A DNA stretch of 57,463 nt from Halanaerobium saccharolyticum. Its GTDB lineage: Bacteria; Bacillota; Halanaerobiia; Halanaerobiales; Halanaerobiaceae. The DNA is taken from assembly GCF_003053565.1 (NCBI RefSeq), contig NZ_QAXS01000019.1:1-57463 (forward strand), given 5' to 3'. Position numbers and translations under genes: made by a program. The stretch's first letter is position 1. Every line of letters begins with the position of its first letter. Below the pieces are notes generated by a model that was given only the letters and a program-made list of their open reading frames with translations, made no database searches and was not told the origin of the DNA. Below, piece after piece: positions 26,218-33,772 of the stretch.

Positions 26218-27080
26218 TAGTAATCCACCTCACGTTTCTGCAGTACTTTGATCTGGAATAAAGAAATAGATAAAACTACAATTAAAAAGACAACTGCATT
26301 TGCAGTTTGATAGGCAAATTCTCCACCCATAAAACCACCATTATAAATAAGTAATGTTATCGATTCTGTTGCCCGTCCAGGTCCTCCCTGAGTTAAAGCC
26401 ATAATATGGTCAAAAACCATTAAAAACCCGCGCATAGAAATAACAATATTAATGGTGAAAAAAGGAGCAATCAACGGAAATGTAATATGCTTAAACTGAT
26501 CCCATTTACCTGCACCATCTATTTTAGCTACCTCATATAATTCATCTGGAACTGTTTGTAAGCCAGATAGATATAACAGAGTATTAAACCCACTGGAATT
26601 CCAGACAGCAAGAATAACTACTCCAACCCAGGCTAAATCCATATTACCTAAAATATTTTTGCTTAAAATATCTATCCCCAGGTTGCGGCCAATTTCTGGA
26701 ACTATAAATGTAAAAATATGATTAAAAATATAACCAACAACTAATATACTCAACATATATGGAACAAAATAAATTGCTCTAAAAGTATCTTTAAACTTAA
26801 TTTTTGCATTTAAGCCTAAAGCAATTAATAAACTCAGTATATTTACTATAATTGTTGATACAATAGCAAATTTAAATGTGAAAATATAAGCATCAAAAGC
26901 TCTTCCATCATTCAATAGATTAATAAAATTTCTAAATCCAACAAAACCATAGTCTCCAAATCCTATGTAATCTGTAAAACTATAAAATATCCCCTGTAGA
27001 GCCGGAAGTGTGTGAAAAACAAAAAATAGTATAAATGCCGGTATTGTCATCCAGTAAAATATGGATGAAGTTTTTTTCAT
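26217..27080 (-). CDS. Sugar ABC transporter permease (MalF/MsmF type)
   Basis: Partner of the MalG-type permease. It has six hydrophobic segments over 287 residues; the EAA loop is ELYEVAKIDGAGKWDQFKHITFPLIAP. GQGGPGRATES-like TQGGPGRATESITLLIY is the usual CUT1 C-terminal loop. It is 75 bases downstream of the binding-protein gene and overlaps the next permease by one base. Substrate probably an alpha-glucoside, from the oligo-1,6-glucosidase in the same operon. Confidence 0.93.
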   Translation of the reverse strand: MKKTSSIFYWMTIPAFILFFVFHTLPALQGIFYSFTDYIGFGDYGFVGFRNFINLLNDGRAFDAYIFTFKFAIVSTIIVNILSLLIALGLNAKIKFKDTFRAIYFVPYMLSILVVGYIFNHIFTFIVPEIGRNLGIDILSKNILGNMDLAWVGVVILAVWNSSGFNTLLYLSGLQTVPDELYEVAKIDGAGKWDQFKHITFPLIAPFFTINIVISMRGFLMVFDHIMALTQGGPGRATESITLLIYNGGFMGGEFAYQTANAVVFLIVVLSISLFQIKVLQKREVDY

Positions 27081-27155
27081 TACTTTCTCCTCCTTCTATA
27101 ATTAAGGAGTCCTCCTCATTTTGAGAAGAACTCCTATATTAAAGACTTTAACTTC

Positions 27156-28373
27156 TTATCTGGACTGTACCTTATTCCATTCTGAATCAAGAGTATTTAA
27201 GAATTCTTCCACATCACCTTCGTGTAGGAAACCTTGAATTAAGTTAGGAACCTGCATTCCAGATGGATAGTAATGATCAGGGAAAGGCGCAATCTTCCCA
27301 CTTTCAAAATATGTCTTTAAATCAACAACTGTTGGATCTTCCTGAAATACATTTTCTACTGCAGAGAAAGTCATCTGTTCATCAATATAGAATTGTGCAT
27401 TTTCTTCTTCAAGTAAGAATTGAATGAACTTTTCAGCCGCTTCAGGATGATCAGTGTTTTTATTCATTGTCAGAACAGTATCTACACCAGAAACTAGCAT
27501 ATTTTCTTCTGCATCATTAACAACTGGCATTGCAAAAGCTCCCAGGTTTAAATCAGGATTTGATTCTAAAATAGGATTAATTGCCCAGACACCCTGAATA
27601 TACATAAATGATTCTCCATTGGCAAAAGCTTGATTTCCCTGATCATAACCAAAACCAAATACATCATCCTGGCCATAATCTAATAATTTATATAATTTTT
27701 CTGAAACTTCTTCATATCTGGATTTAAAAGTAGTTTCATTTTCTGTTCTTTCTTCAATAAAGTTTTCTCCATGCAGATTTGCTGCTAAGAAATTCCAGGG
27801 TACCATAATTGTCCAGGCATCCTTAAATGTTAGATAAAAAGGAGTTCCATCATTTTCCTGAATAGTTTCCGCTGTTTCGATAAATTCATCCCAGGTCTGT
27901 GGAATATCCAGTCCTAATTCCTCAAACTTATCTTTATTGTATAAAACTGTATTTGCATTTGCTGTATAAGGAACACCGTAGTTAGTGCTTCCTTCATGTA
28001 AATCCTGAAGCATTTCCTGATAGGCCGTTTGAGTGTTACTTAAATATGAAGCCTGATCAAAATTCTTTAGTATTCCAGCGTCAGCAATTTGGCCATAAGT
28101 AAAATTACCTCCCAGACCCATAATATCTGGAATATTATTTTTAGCCAATCTAGATTTTAAAACTGTTTCTGCTTCTGGAACATGATTCTGTTCAATATCA
28201 ATATTGGGATTCTCTTCTTCAAATTTTTCAATTAGTTTGTCAAAAGTTTCAACAGCTTCTCTCTTATTCTGAAAAAACTCTAATTCCACTTCCTGAGCAA
28301 AACCAGCTGCACTGAGGCCTACAAGCATAACCAGAACTAAAACAACTGTCATAATCGAACTTAAACTCTTCAT
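27156..28373 (-). CDS. Sugar-binding protein of ABC transporter (family 1)
   Basis: Periplasmic receptor for a carbohydrate, family 1 solute-binding protein. A signal peptide spans residues 1-26 and ends AGFA-QE without a lipobox cysteine. The mature part has the family start VELEFFQNKREAVETFDKLIEKFEEENPNI and the later DGTPFYLTFKDAWT and FANGESFMYIQGVWAINP. It has 405 residues. It is the first gene of the operon, with AAGGGGG nine bases before the ATG and two LacI-type operators in its 5' leader. I cannot tell which glucoside it binds. Confidence 0.93.
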   Translation of the reverse strand: MKSLSSIMTVVLVLVMLVGLSAAGFAQEVELEFFQNKREAVETFDKLIEKFEEENPNIDIEQNHVPEAETVLKSRLAKNNIPDIMGLGGNFTYGQIADAGILKNFDQASYLSNTQTAYQEMLQDLHEGSTNYGVPYTANANTVLYNKDKFEELGLDIPQTWDEFIETAETIQENDGTPFYLTFKDAWTIMVPWNFLAANLHGENFIEERTENETTFKSRYEEVSEKLYKLLDYGQDDVFGFGYDQGNQAFANGESFMYIQGVWAINPILESNPDLNLGAFAMPVVNDAEENMLVSGVDTVLTMNKNTDHPEAAEKFIQFLLEEENAQFYIDEQMTFSAVENVFQEDPTVVDLKTYFESGKIAPFPDHYYPSGMQVPNLIQGFLHEGDVEEFLNTLDSEWNKVQSR

Positions 28374-28403
28374 TAAATTAATCCCCCTTAAGATTTTGTT
28401 TTA

Positions 28404-28450
28404 TGGAACCACTTCCAAGAAATATAAAAAATAATATGGAACCGCTTCCA
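28404..28450 (-). promoter_or_regulatory. Two LacI-type operators of the glucoside operon
   Basis: TGGAACCACTTCCA (28404-28417) and TGGAACCGCTTCCA (28437-28450) are near-perfect dyads whose centres are 33 bases apart, about three helical turns. Both lie downstream of the -10 box. The spacing suits cooperative binding by one LacI-family repressor on one DNA face. Confidence 0.85.
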
Positions 28451-28456
28451 TAAATG

Positions 28457-28485
28457 ATTATAACAGCAGTATTTTAAAAAGTCAA
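28457..28485 (-). promoter_or_regulatory. Promoter of the glucoside operon
   Basis: TTGACT (28480-28485) and TATAAT (28457-28462) are 17 bases apart on the minus strand; the first operator starts seven bases after the -10 box. Confidence 0.88.
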
Positions 28486-28532
28486 ACTATTATCCCAATT
28501 TTTTTGTTTAAATGATTTTTGTTTTTAAACAT

Positions 28533-28568
28533 GAAAAAAACCCTGAGGCATCTAGCCCCAGGGTTTTA
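28533..28568 (-). terminator. Terminator of the 46-residue ORF transcript
   Basis: On the minus strand AAAACCCTG-GGGC pairs with GCCTCAGGGTTTT around TAGAT and is followed by TTT. It lies 17 bases beyond the small ORF stop codon, so the small gene forms a complete short transcription unit. Confidence 0.92.
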
Positions 28569-28584
28569 ATACTAGTCTTTAATT

Positions 28585-28725
28585 TTAATAGCCACCCATC
28601 ATGTAGTAATCCATCAAGGCGCTATCTTTTAACTTAACATGTTCTTCTGTGTCAGTCTTGGTATTAACCTTCACCTGATCAGAATAGTCCTTGTGAGCGC
28701 GCTTGTGCTTAAAAATAGTTTTCAT
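28585..28725 (-). CDS. Small protein of unknown function (46 residues)
   Basis: I do not recognise this protein. It starts at an ATG eight bases after a strong AAAGGGGG ribosome binding site. The N-terminal third is basic (MKTIFKHKRAHKDY), the middle is charged and polar (VNTKTDTEEHVKLKD), and it ends ALMDYYMMGGY. There is no signal peptide or membrane segment. It has its own promoter, a 120-base structured leader and a strong terminator, so expression looks deliberate. Possibilities are a regulated small protein, a peptide precursor or a leader peptide that is part of an RNA switch. The codons do not suggest a shadow frame since no gene lies opposite. Confidence 0.65.
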   Translation of the reverse strand: MKTIFKHKRAHKDYSDQVKVNTKTDTEEHVKLKDSALMDYYMMGGY

Positions 28726-28845
28726 TAGTAATGCCCCCTTTAATAATTTTAGTAGGGAACATACTCGCTGCACATCTACTTGTTCCAATAATATAATCCA
28801 CCGACCTAATAGTTAACTCCGCTACTCACTCTCTGTCGGTTCAAT
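28726..28845 (-). ncRNA. Structured leader RNA, candidate riboswitch
   Basis: The transcript before the small ORF can form ACCGAC/GTCGGT (28835-28840 with 28800-28805) around a 29-base purine-rich loop and GGAACA/TGTTCC (28781-28786 with 28756-28761) around a 19-base loop. Both loops contain AGTAG, and CTACT (28751-28755) directly after the second stem can pair with either, which would give alternative or pseudoknotted folds close to the ribosome binding site. It is not a class I recognise. Confidence 0.55.
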
Positions 28846-28848
28846 TTC

Positions 28849-28876
28849 ATTATACTACTTTTAAATAATTATGCAA
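28849..28876 (-). promoter_or_regulatory. Promoter of the leader RNA and small ORF
   Basis: TTGCAT and TATAAT are spaced by 16 bases on the minus strand, just before the structured leader. Confidence 0.8.
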
Positions 28877-28910
28877 GGGTTTTGTGCAAATTTTTTCAAA
28901 ATTATTTCTT

Positions 28911-29040
28911 TTGTTCTTTAGCATGATAATGTGCTAATATAATATTATTTTTGCAGGACTTACAGAAGTTAAAAAGAAGTATAGAAATATTACGTATTAT
29001 TACTATACCAATAACAGCTTTTTCGGCGGCTGTTTTATAT
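28911..29040 (+). promoter_or_regulatory. Promoter, dyad operator and leader of the TspO-like gene
   Basis: TATAAT lies at 28938-28943. Immediately before it TTAGCA-N8-TGCTAA (28918-28937) is a perfect dyad filling the spacer; a -35 box is weak (TTGTTC at 28911 would give a 21-base spacer), a layout seen with activator-dependent promoters. The leader of roughly 130 bases holds GTATAG/CTATAC and AACAGC/GCTGTT hairpins, the latter followed by TTTTAT. Confidence 0.5.
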
Positions 29041-29081
29041 AAAAAAATAGGTTCTAAATAATTTACTTGAGGGGTGAGTTA

Positions 29082-29846
29082 ATGCAAAAAAATAAAATGA
29101 CTCTAAAAATAACCAATTTAATCTTTTTACTGCTTACAATCTTTGTCAATTTCCTGGCAAATTACCTGCCGATTAATGGAATTTCAAGTGGAGAAGTATC
29201 TGATCTATATCAAAATCCATTTACACCTGCTGGCTTTACCTTTTCCATCTGGGGAGTAATTTATACTCTGCTAATAATTTTTATAGTTTATCAGTTTGTT
29301 GGTAAAGGTAAAATTAATCAGGAGTTTTCTACAGGGCCATATTTTATTATTGCTTCGATTGCTAATGGAAGCTGGCTTTATCTCTGGCATAATCTTTCTA
29401 TTCCTTTATCAATGTTAGTAATTTTAATACTGCCTTTATCGCTTTTCCAAATATTTAAGAGGCTGCATCAATATCAAAATTATTCTCTTTCAGAGTATAT
29501 CGGCCTTAAACTGCCTTTTAGTATCTATACCGCCTGGGTTACAGTAGCCTCAATTGCAAATTTCATGGCACTCTTAGTCTATTATAATGATAACTGGCCT
29601 GCTAACTTTCTCAATATCGCAGCAATTATTGGTATCTTAACCGGGCTGGCTATTGCAGTTAAAATTTTAGATAAATACAAAAATATAGCCTTTGCCCTGG
29701 TTGTTATCTGGGCCTATATTGGTATTATCGGTGCTCAGCTGAATTATCAACTGCCTGGTATGACAATTATTATTACTGCTGGTCTCTCTATTTTGGTTAT
29801 CTCAATTAAAATTATTACAACTTTCCAGGCAAAATCTAAAAGTTAG
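29082..29846 (+). CDS. TspO/MBR-family membrane protein
   Basis: Integral membrane protein of the tryptophan-rich sensory protein family, of uncertain physiological role (porphyrin, haem or stress-related in other bacteria). It has about seven hydrophobic segments over 254 residues, longer than the five-helix core. The hallmark is NPFTPAGFTFSIWGVIYTLL near residue 45, and GSWLYLWHN and YTAWVTVASIAN follow. ATG 29082 is used because GAGGGGTGA stands five bases before it. Its stop codon overlaps that of the nickel-transporter ATPase gene on the other strand. The gene appears monocistronic. Confidence 0.82.
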   Translation: MQKNKMTLKITNLIFLLLTIFVNFLANYLPINGISSGEVSDLYQNPFTPAGFTFSIWGVIYTLLIIFIVYQFVGKGKINQEFSTGPYFIIASIANGSWLYLWHNLSIPLSMLVILILPLSLFQIFKRLHQYQNYSLSEYIGLKLPFSIYTAWVTVASIANFMALLVYYNDNWPANFLNIAAIIGILTGLAIAVKILDKYKNIAFALVVIWAYIGIIGAQLNYQLPGMTIIITAGLSILVISIKIITTFQAKSKS

Positions 29847-30604
29847 ACTACTTTTTCTGGTATTATTATCTTTTTACCATTATGCTCTTTTAAGCTAACT
29901 TCAACCCCATAAACAGAGTTGATTTTAGCTGCTGATAAAGAGTTTTGGTTACCATCGGAAAAAACCTTTCCATTTTTAAGCATAATTATTCGGTCACTAA
30001 AACGGCTGACCAGTGATAGATCATGCATTGTGACTATTGCTGTTTTGCCGTTTTTAACTTCTTTTCTGATTAGATTAAAAATTTCTAATTGATGTTTTAA
30101 ATCAAGATTATTTGTCGGCTCATCCAGTAAAATCAGTTCCGCTTTCTGCGCCGCTGCTCTGGCAATAAAAACTTTCTGTCTCTGACCACCGCTCAGCTCA
30201 TTCAGATTCTTAAAAGCAATCGATTCCAGACCCATCTCTCCAATTACTTTAGCAGTTATTTTCTTATCTTCTCTGCTGGCTTTCCAGCTGCTGTGAGGTT
30301 TTCTGCCCATTAATACTGTTTCAAAAACATTTAATTTTGATATATCTTCAGCTGCCTGAGGCACATAGGCTATTATTTGAGCCAGTTCTCTCTGAGTGTA
30401 CTCTGATATCTCTTTATTCTTAATTTTTATCTTACCCTGATTGATTTGAAGATAGTTATTAATACATTTTAAAAGTGTACTCTTCCCTGATCCATTAGGG
30501 CCAATTAAGGTAATCAATTCACCTTTTTGCACATTTAAATTTATCCTCTTTAAAATATTTTCTTCAGTATAAGAAAAATTTAGCGCCTTAATTTCTAAAA
30601 ACAT
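29843..30604 (-). CDS. BtuD/FecE-type ABC ATPase, probable nickel importer
   Basis: ATPase subunit of a class II metal-chelate importer. Walker A is LIGPNGSGKSTLLK, the signature LSGGQRQKVFIARA, Walker B ELILLDEPTNNLD, and the H-loop VTMHDLS. It has 253 residues. Translation is coupled to the permease: its ATG shares a base with the permease TGA. The role in nickel or cobalt uptake is inferred from the nikR gene at the head of the operon and the Lar genes beside it. Confidence 0.9.
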   Translation of the reverse strand: MFLEIKALNFSYTEENILKRINLNVQKGELITLIGPNGSGKSTLLKCINNYLQINQGKIKIKNKEISEYTQRELAQIIAYVPQAAEDISKLNVFETVLMGRKPHSSWKASREDKKITAKVIGEMGLESIAFKNLNELSGGQRQKVFIARAAAQKAELILLDEPTNNLDLKHQLEIFNLIRKEVKNGKTAIVTMHDLSLVSRFSDRIIMLKNGKVFSDGNQNSLSAAKINSVYGVEVSLKEHNGKKIIIPEKVV

Positions 30605-31665
30605 CAAAACTGCCTCCCTTTAATAATTAAATAAATAAAAAGTGGTGCTCCTAAAAATGCAGTTAAAACCCCTACCGGTAAGACAATAGGTCTAAATAAT
30701 GTTCTCGCCAGATTGTCTGCGATAATTAAAAGCAGGCCTCCTGCTAGAGCAGAATTTAAAAAAAGCTGACGCTGATTTCCAGCTGCAATTTTTCTAATAA
30801 TATGGGGAGTAACCAGGCCTATAAAACCAATTACCCCAACAAAGGAAATAATAACTGAAGTTAAAATTGAGGAGACTGTCATTGCAATCAACCTCAGTCT
30901 ATTTGAATCAACTCCCAGACTTGCTGCCAGCTCATCACCCGAATTTAAAACACCATAATTCCAACCCTGATAAATAAAATAAAATAGTGTCAAAAGAAGT
31001 ACAAAAACTATGACTATAAATTGATTCCAGTTTGTCCGGCCTGGATCCCCAAATGTCCAGTAAATAACTGAAGCAAGTTCTAAATCATCTGCAAAAAATT
31101 CCAAAGCTGTAGTACCTGCTGTAAATAAAGAAGAAAGCGCAATTCCAGCTAAAACTATAGTTTCTCTTCCGGCCTGCTGCCTGGCGCTGATTGTTAGAAC
31201 TGTTATCACTGCCAGCTGTGAGAAAAGAAAGGCTGAAAGTGCAGGTAGATAAACTCCATCTAAAAATGAAAAGATAGTTGAATTTTCAGGTTCAACAACT
31301 ACAATAGCAAAAGCAGCTCCAAAGGCAGCAGCATGTGAAATTCCTAAAGTAAACGGTGAGGCAAGTGAGTTTTTAAGGGTGCTCTGCATAACGGCTCCAG
31401 CCAGAGCCAGTCCCATCCCTGCTGCCAGTGAAGTTAAAATAGCCGGCAGTCTGATATTCCAGATAATATTATAAATCATCCCTCTTTCCCCTTGAAAAAC
31501 AACTCTTAATAAATCACTGAATTCAAGTCTGGCTGCACCTACAAATAGAGAGTAAATAGCAGCTAAAACAATCAGCAGCAGAAGTACTAAACTTAACATT
31601 AATATTTTTTTAGAATTCTTTTTTTCTTTTTTCAAAAGATCTTCTACACTTAAATTATTATCCAT
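30604..31665 (-). CDS. FecCD-type ABC permease, probable nickel importer
   Basis: Inner-membrane subunit with about ten hydrophobic segments in 353 residues. Family motifs include IRLPAILTSLAAGMGLALAGAVMQSTLKNSLASPFTLGIS (split here by eye: RLPAILTSLAAG then GAVMQSTLKN), SLGVDSNRLRLIA, and the cytoplasmic GFIGLVTPHIIRKIAAG. An unusually polar, lysine-rich N-terminal tail of about 20 residues precedes the first membrane helix. It lies 27 bases after the binding-protein gene. Confidence 0.9.
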   Translation of the reverse strand: MDNNLSVEDLLKKEKKNSKKILMLSLVLLLLIVLAAIYSLFVGAARLEFSDLLRVVFQGERGMIYNIIWNIRLPAILTSLAAGMGLALAGAVMQSTLKNSLASPFTLGISHAAAFGAAFAIVVVEPENSTIFSFLDGVYLPALSAFLFSQLAVITVLTISARQQAGRETIVLAGIALSSLFTAGTTALEFFADDLELASVIYWTFGDPGRTNWNQFIVIVFVLLLTLFYFIYQGWNYGVLNSGDELAASLGVDSNRLRLIAMTVSSILTSVIISFVGVIGFIGLVTPHIIRKIAAGNQRQLFLNSALAGGLLLIIADNLARTLFRPIVLPVGVLTAFLGAPLFIYLIIKGRQF

Positions 31666-31692
31666 AAATCTACCTCTATCAAATTTATTATT

Positions 31693-32754
31693 TTAATTTA
31701 ATTTCATCTTTTTAAAGCCGCCAAAAATTTCTGCCATCTCAGAATATACTGGCTGTCCAACGAATTGCTTATAAATTTGATTCGCTTTTTCTTTCGCTTC
31801 CAGCATTTTAAATGCTTCTGGGTACAATGTTTCAGCAATAAAATAAGAATTAGCTAACATTGTTGCAAAGTTAGTTGTATAGTGATTGTATGGTAAAAGC
31901 TGATAAATTTCATTTTCCTGATAAGCTTTTAAATATTTGAATTCTTCTCTTTTTAAATCCTGCTCTACCAATTCGATTCCACCCTGATCTATAAAAATCA
32001 GCTCAGGATTTTCCAGCAGCAATCTCTCTTTACTGATTGTGAAGTTACTTTTTTTATCATCTTCAATAATATTATTAAGACCCAGATATTCAAAGGGGGG
32101 ATAATTTGCCTCAGTGGAAGTAATACCCTGAGCACCTTTGTTACCTATTCCACCAATATAGACATTCATTCCTAAGTCTAAATTACTGGTTCTACTTTTT
32201 AGTTCATTTTTGTGCTGATCAAAAATATTAATTAGCTCCTCTGCTCGATCATTTTTATTCAATATCTCTGCCAAAAATTTCAGAGCCATCTTCAATTCAG
32301 CTTCAGTCATCGAACCTGGAGAACCATCATTAATTGAAATAACCGGTATTGAAGTCTTAGCCTGTAAATTATTCATTTCAGCCTGACTCAGATAAGATGA
32401 AATAATTAAATCAGGATTTTGAGCGGCAATTAATTCTGCATCTCCTCCAAACTGAGGTCCAATTACCGGCAATTTGGTCAGTTCTGGATGAGCAATTATA
32501 TAGGGGCGCTGCTGATTCCTTTTTTCAAATTCTTCCACTCCTACAACCATATTTTCTGCCTCAAGATAAACTACCATCCTTAACGCTCCCGGTCCGATAG
32601 CTACAATTCTTTCTATCTTATCTGGAAGACTAAGTTTTCGATCTGCCAGATCAGTTAAAGTTTTGGCTCCAGCTGAAATGCTAAATAAACTGATAACTAT
32701 CAGTGCAATTACTAAATTTAATCTAATTTTATTTTTCTGTTTTGAATATGACAA
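31693..32754 (-). CDS. Class III metal-chelate-binding protein, probable nickel importer
   Basis: Periplasmic receptor of the BtuF/FepB type. A signal peptide is seen in residues 12-29 (IALIVISLFSISAGA) without a lipobox cysteine. Mature segments typical of the family are VAIGPGALRMVVYLEAENMVVGVE, AELIAAQNPDLIISS, and ENPELIFIDQGG. It begins with TTG directly after the nikR TAA, with GAAGGAG eleven bases upstream. Candidate nickel ligands cannot be assigned by eye. Cobalamin or siderophore binding would be the default for the fold; NikR argues for nickel. Confidence 0.87.
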   Translation of the reverse strand: MSYSKQKNKIRLNLVIALIVISLFSISAGAKTLTDLADRKLSLPDKIERIVAIGPGALRMVVYLEAENMVVGVEEFEKRNQQRPYIIAHPELTKLPVIGPQFGGDAELIAAQNPDLIISSYLSQAEMNNLQAKTSIPVISINDGSPGSMTEAELKMALKFLAEILNKNDRAEELINIFDQHKNELKSRTSNLDLGMNVYIGGIGNKGAQGITSTEANYPPFEYLGLNNIIEDDKKSNFTISKERLLLENPELIFIDQGGIELVEQDLKREEFKYLKAYQENEIYQLLPYNHYTTNFATMLANSYFIAETLYPEAFKMLEAKEKANQIYKQFVGQPVYSEMAEIFGGFKKMKLN

Positions 32755-33171
32755 TTATTTTCCCACTCCTTCTATTTTAGTTACAGTTAGTTTACCGTGT
32801 TTAATACCTTTTAGAGCAATTAATTTAGAACTTATTTTTCTTAATTTGCTGTGCAGCCCTTCGACAACTATTACTTCCAGACAAAAGTGTCTATCTAAAT
32901 GTAAATGCAGATTTGTCTTAAAGAGGCAGTGATAATCGTGCTGCAGCTGATTCATTTTATCAGTTAGACCACTTTGATGATGATCATAAATTAGAGTAAT
33001 TGTTCCTACAACATTTTGATCTTCTTTGGTGTTTTTTTCTTCAATTATTTTATTTCTAATCAGATCTCTAATTGCTTCAGAACGATTATTATAAATTCCC
33101 TCATTTAACTGATCAAATTTTTTAAGCAAATTTTCTTCTATGGAAACTCCAAATCTTTTTAAGTCTGACAT
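32755..33171 (-). CDS. nikR: Nickel-responsive regulator NikR
   Basis: Ribbon-helix-helix repressor that binds DNA when loaded with Ni(II). Residues 1-45 give the RHH domain (LKRFGVSIEENLLKKFDQL and NRSEAIRDLIR); the C-terminal ACT-like domain has the metal-site pattern with HH in YDHHQSGL, then HLHLDRHFCLEVIVVEG, where the H-x-H and Cys occupy the positions of the square-planar Ni ligands. The ATG giving MSDLKRFGV is chosen because AAAGGTGG lies six bases before it. It is the first gene of the ABC operon and lies next to the lar genes. Confidence 0.92.
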   Translation of the reverse strand: MSDLKRFGVSIEENLLKKFDQLNEGIYNNRSEAIRDLIRNKIIEEKNTKEDQNVVGTITLIYDHHQSGLTDKMNQLQHDYHCLFKTNLHLHLDRHFCLEVIVVEGLHSKLRKISSKLIALKGIKHGKLTVTKIEGVGK

Positions 33172-33186
33172 TTGAAACCACCTTTC

Positions 33187-33213
33187 GTGACACAAAATAA
33201 TTTTTCGTGCTAC
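33187..33213 (-). promoter_or_regulatory. Candidate NikR operator
   Basis: On the minus strand GTAGCAC-N13-GTGTCAC stands just before the nikR ribosome binding site. The half-sites agree in part (4 and 5 of 7) with the GTGTTAC-N13/14-GTAACAC NikR consensus I know from non-enteric bacteria, and the 13-base spacer fits exactly. Autoregulation is inferred. Confidence 0.5.
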
Positions 33214-33254
33214 TATTACATTTCTGGATAATAAAGCTGATTCCTGCTTAGAAA

Positions 33255-33300
33255 GAAAAAAAGCGCCAGCGGCTGAATCAAATCAGCTAACTGACACTTA
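33255..33300 (-). terminator. Terminator after the lar genes
   Basis: AAG-GTCAG-GCTGA and TCAGC-CTGGC-CTT form an interrupted long stem on the minus strand followed by TTTTTTTC, 45 bases beyond the end of larC. It separates the lar operon from nikR. Confidence 0.85.
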
Positions 33301-33344
33301 AAAAAACAAAATATCTGTATTATTTTTTGGAGCTTAATAATAAA

Positions 33345-33749
33345 TTAAAACAACTGCTCAGCTGCTTCTTTTTTTAAGAGATCATAAACATCCTGCAGCC
33401 TGACCCTCTCTCTGACAGCAATCTCCTTACACTCTTCATATTCTGGAGAATACTTAATTAGTTTACCTTCATAATAGGCTGCTTTGATTGTCACCTTACC
33501 CATTGTAGAATCCAGCTCAAAGTATTTCCGCTCCAGACAGCTCCTCTTAACTTCACGGTGTCTAATACCTAAAGTTGTAGTTTCTTTAAAAATAATCTCT
33601 TCCAGCTCCTGCTGTTTTTCTGCAGGACTTAGTACTGTCAGCTTTTGTGCTGGACGGTTCTTTTTCATCATGATATTGGTTAAATAAACATCTCTGGCTC
33701 CTGCAGCTAGCAGTTTTGGGAAAAGATAGGAGTAAATTTCTCCGCTCAT
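33345..33749 (-). CDS. larC: LarC C-terminal part (LarC2)
   Basis: Second half of the nickel insertase LarC, which inserts Ni into the pincer cofactor of lactate-racemase-type enzymes. The frame is open upstream of this ATG to the A-run at 33782-33788, and the upstream residues LLILETNIDD complete the conserved LETNIDDMSGEIYSYL, so independent initiation at the ATG would cut a conserved motif. I therefore read it as the -1 frameshift continuation of the gene at 33773-34759. The remainder (LLAAGARDVYLTNIMMKKNRPAQKLTVL, GIRHREVKR) is typical of LarC2. A true pseudogene frameshift is the alternative. Confidence 0.88.
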   Translation of the reverse strand: MSGEIYSYLFPKLLAAGARDVYLTNIMMKKNRPAQKLTVLSPAEKQQELEEIIFKETTTLGIRHREVKRSCLERKYFELDSTMGKVTIKAAYYEGKLIKYSPEYEECKEIAVRERVRLQDVYDLLKKEAAEQLF

Positions 33750-33772
33750 ATCATCAATGTTTGTTTCTAAAA

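Noticed and set aside
28585-28788. Longer version of the small ORF beginning at 28788.
   Set aside because: The extra N-terminal codons fall in the structured leader and have no ribosome binding site, whereas the ATG at 28725 follows AAAGGGGG.
33345-33749. Treating LarC2 as an independent gene starting at its ATG.
   Set aside because: The conserved motif begins upstream of the ATG and no ribosome binding site is at the right place; frameshift continuation fits better.
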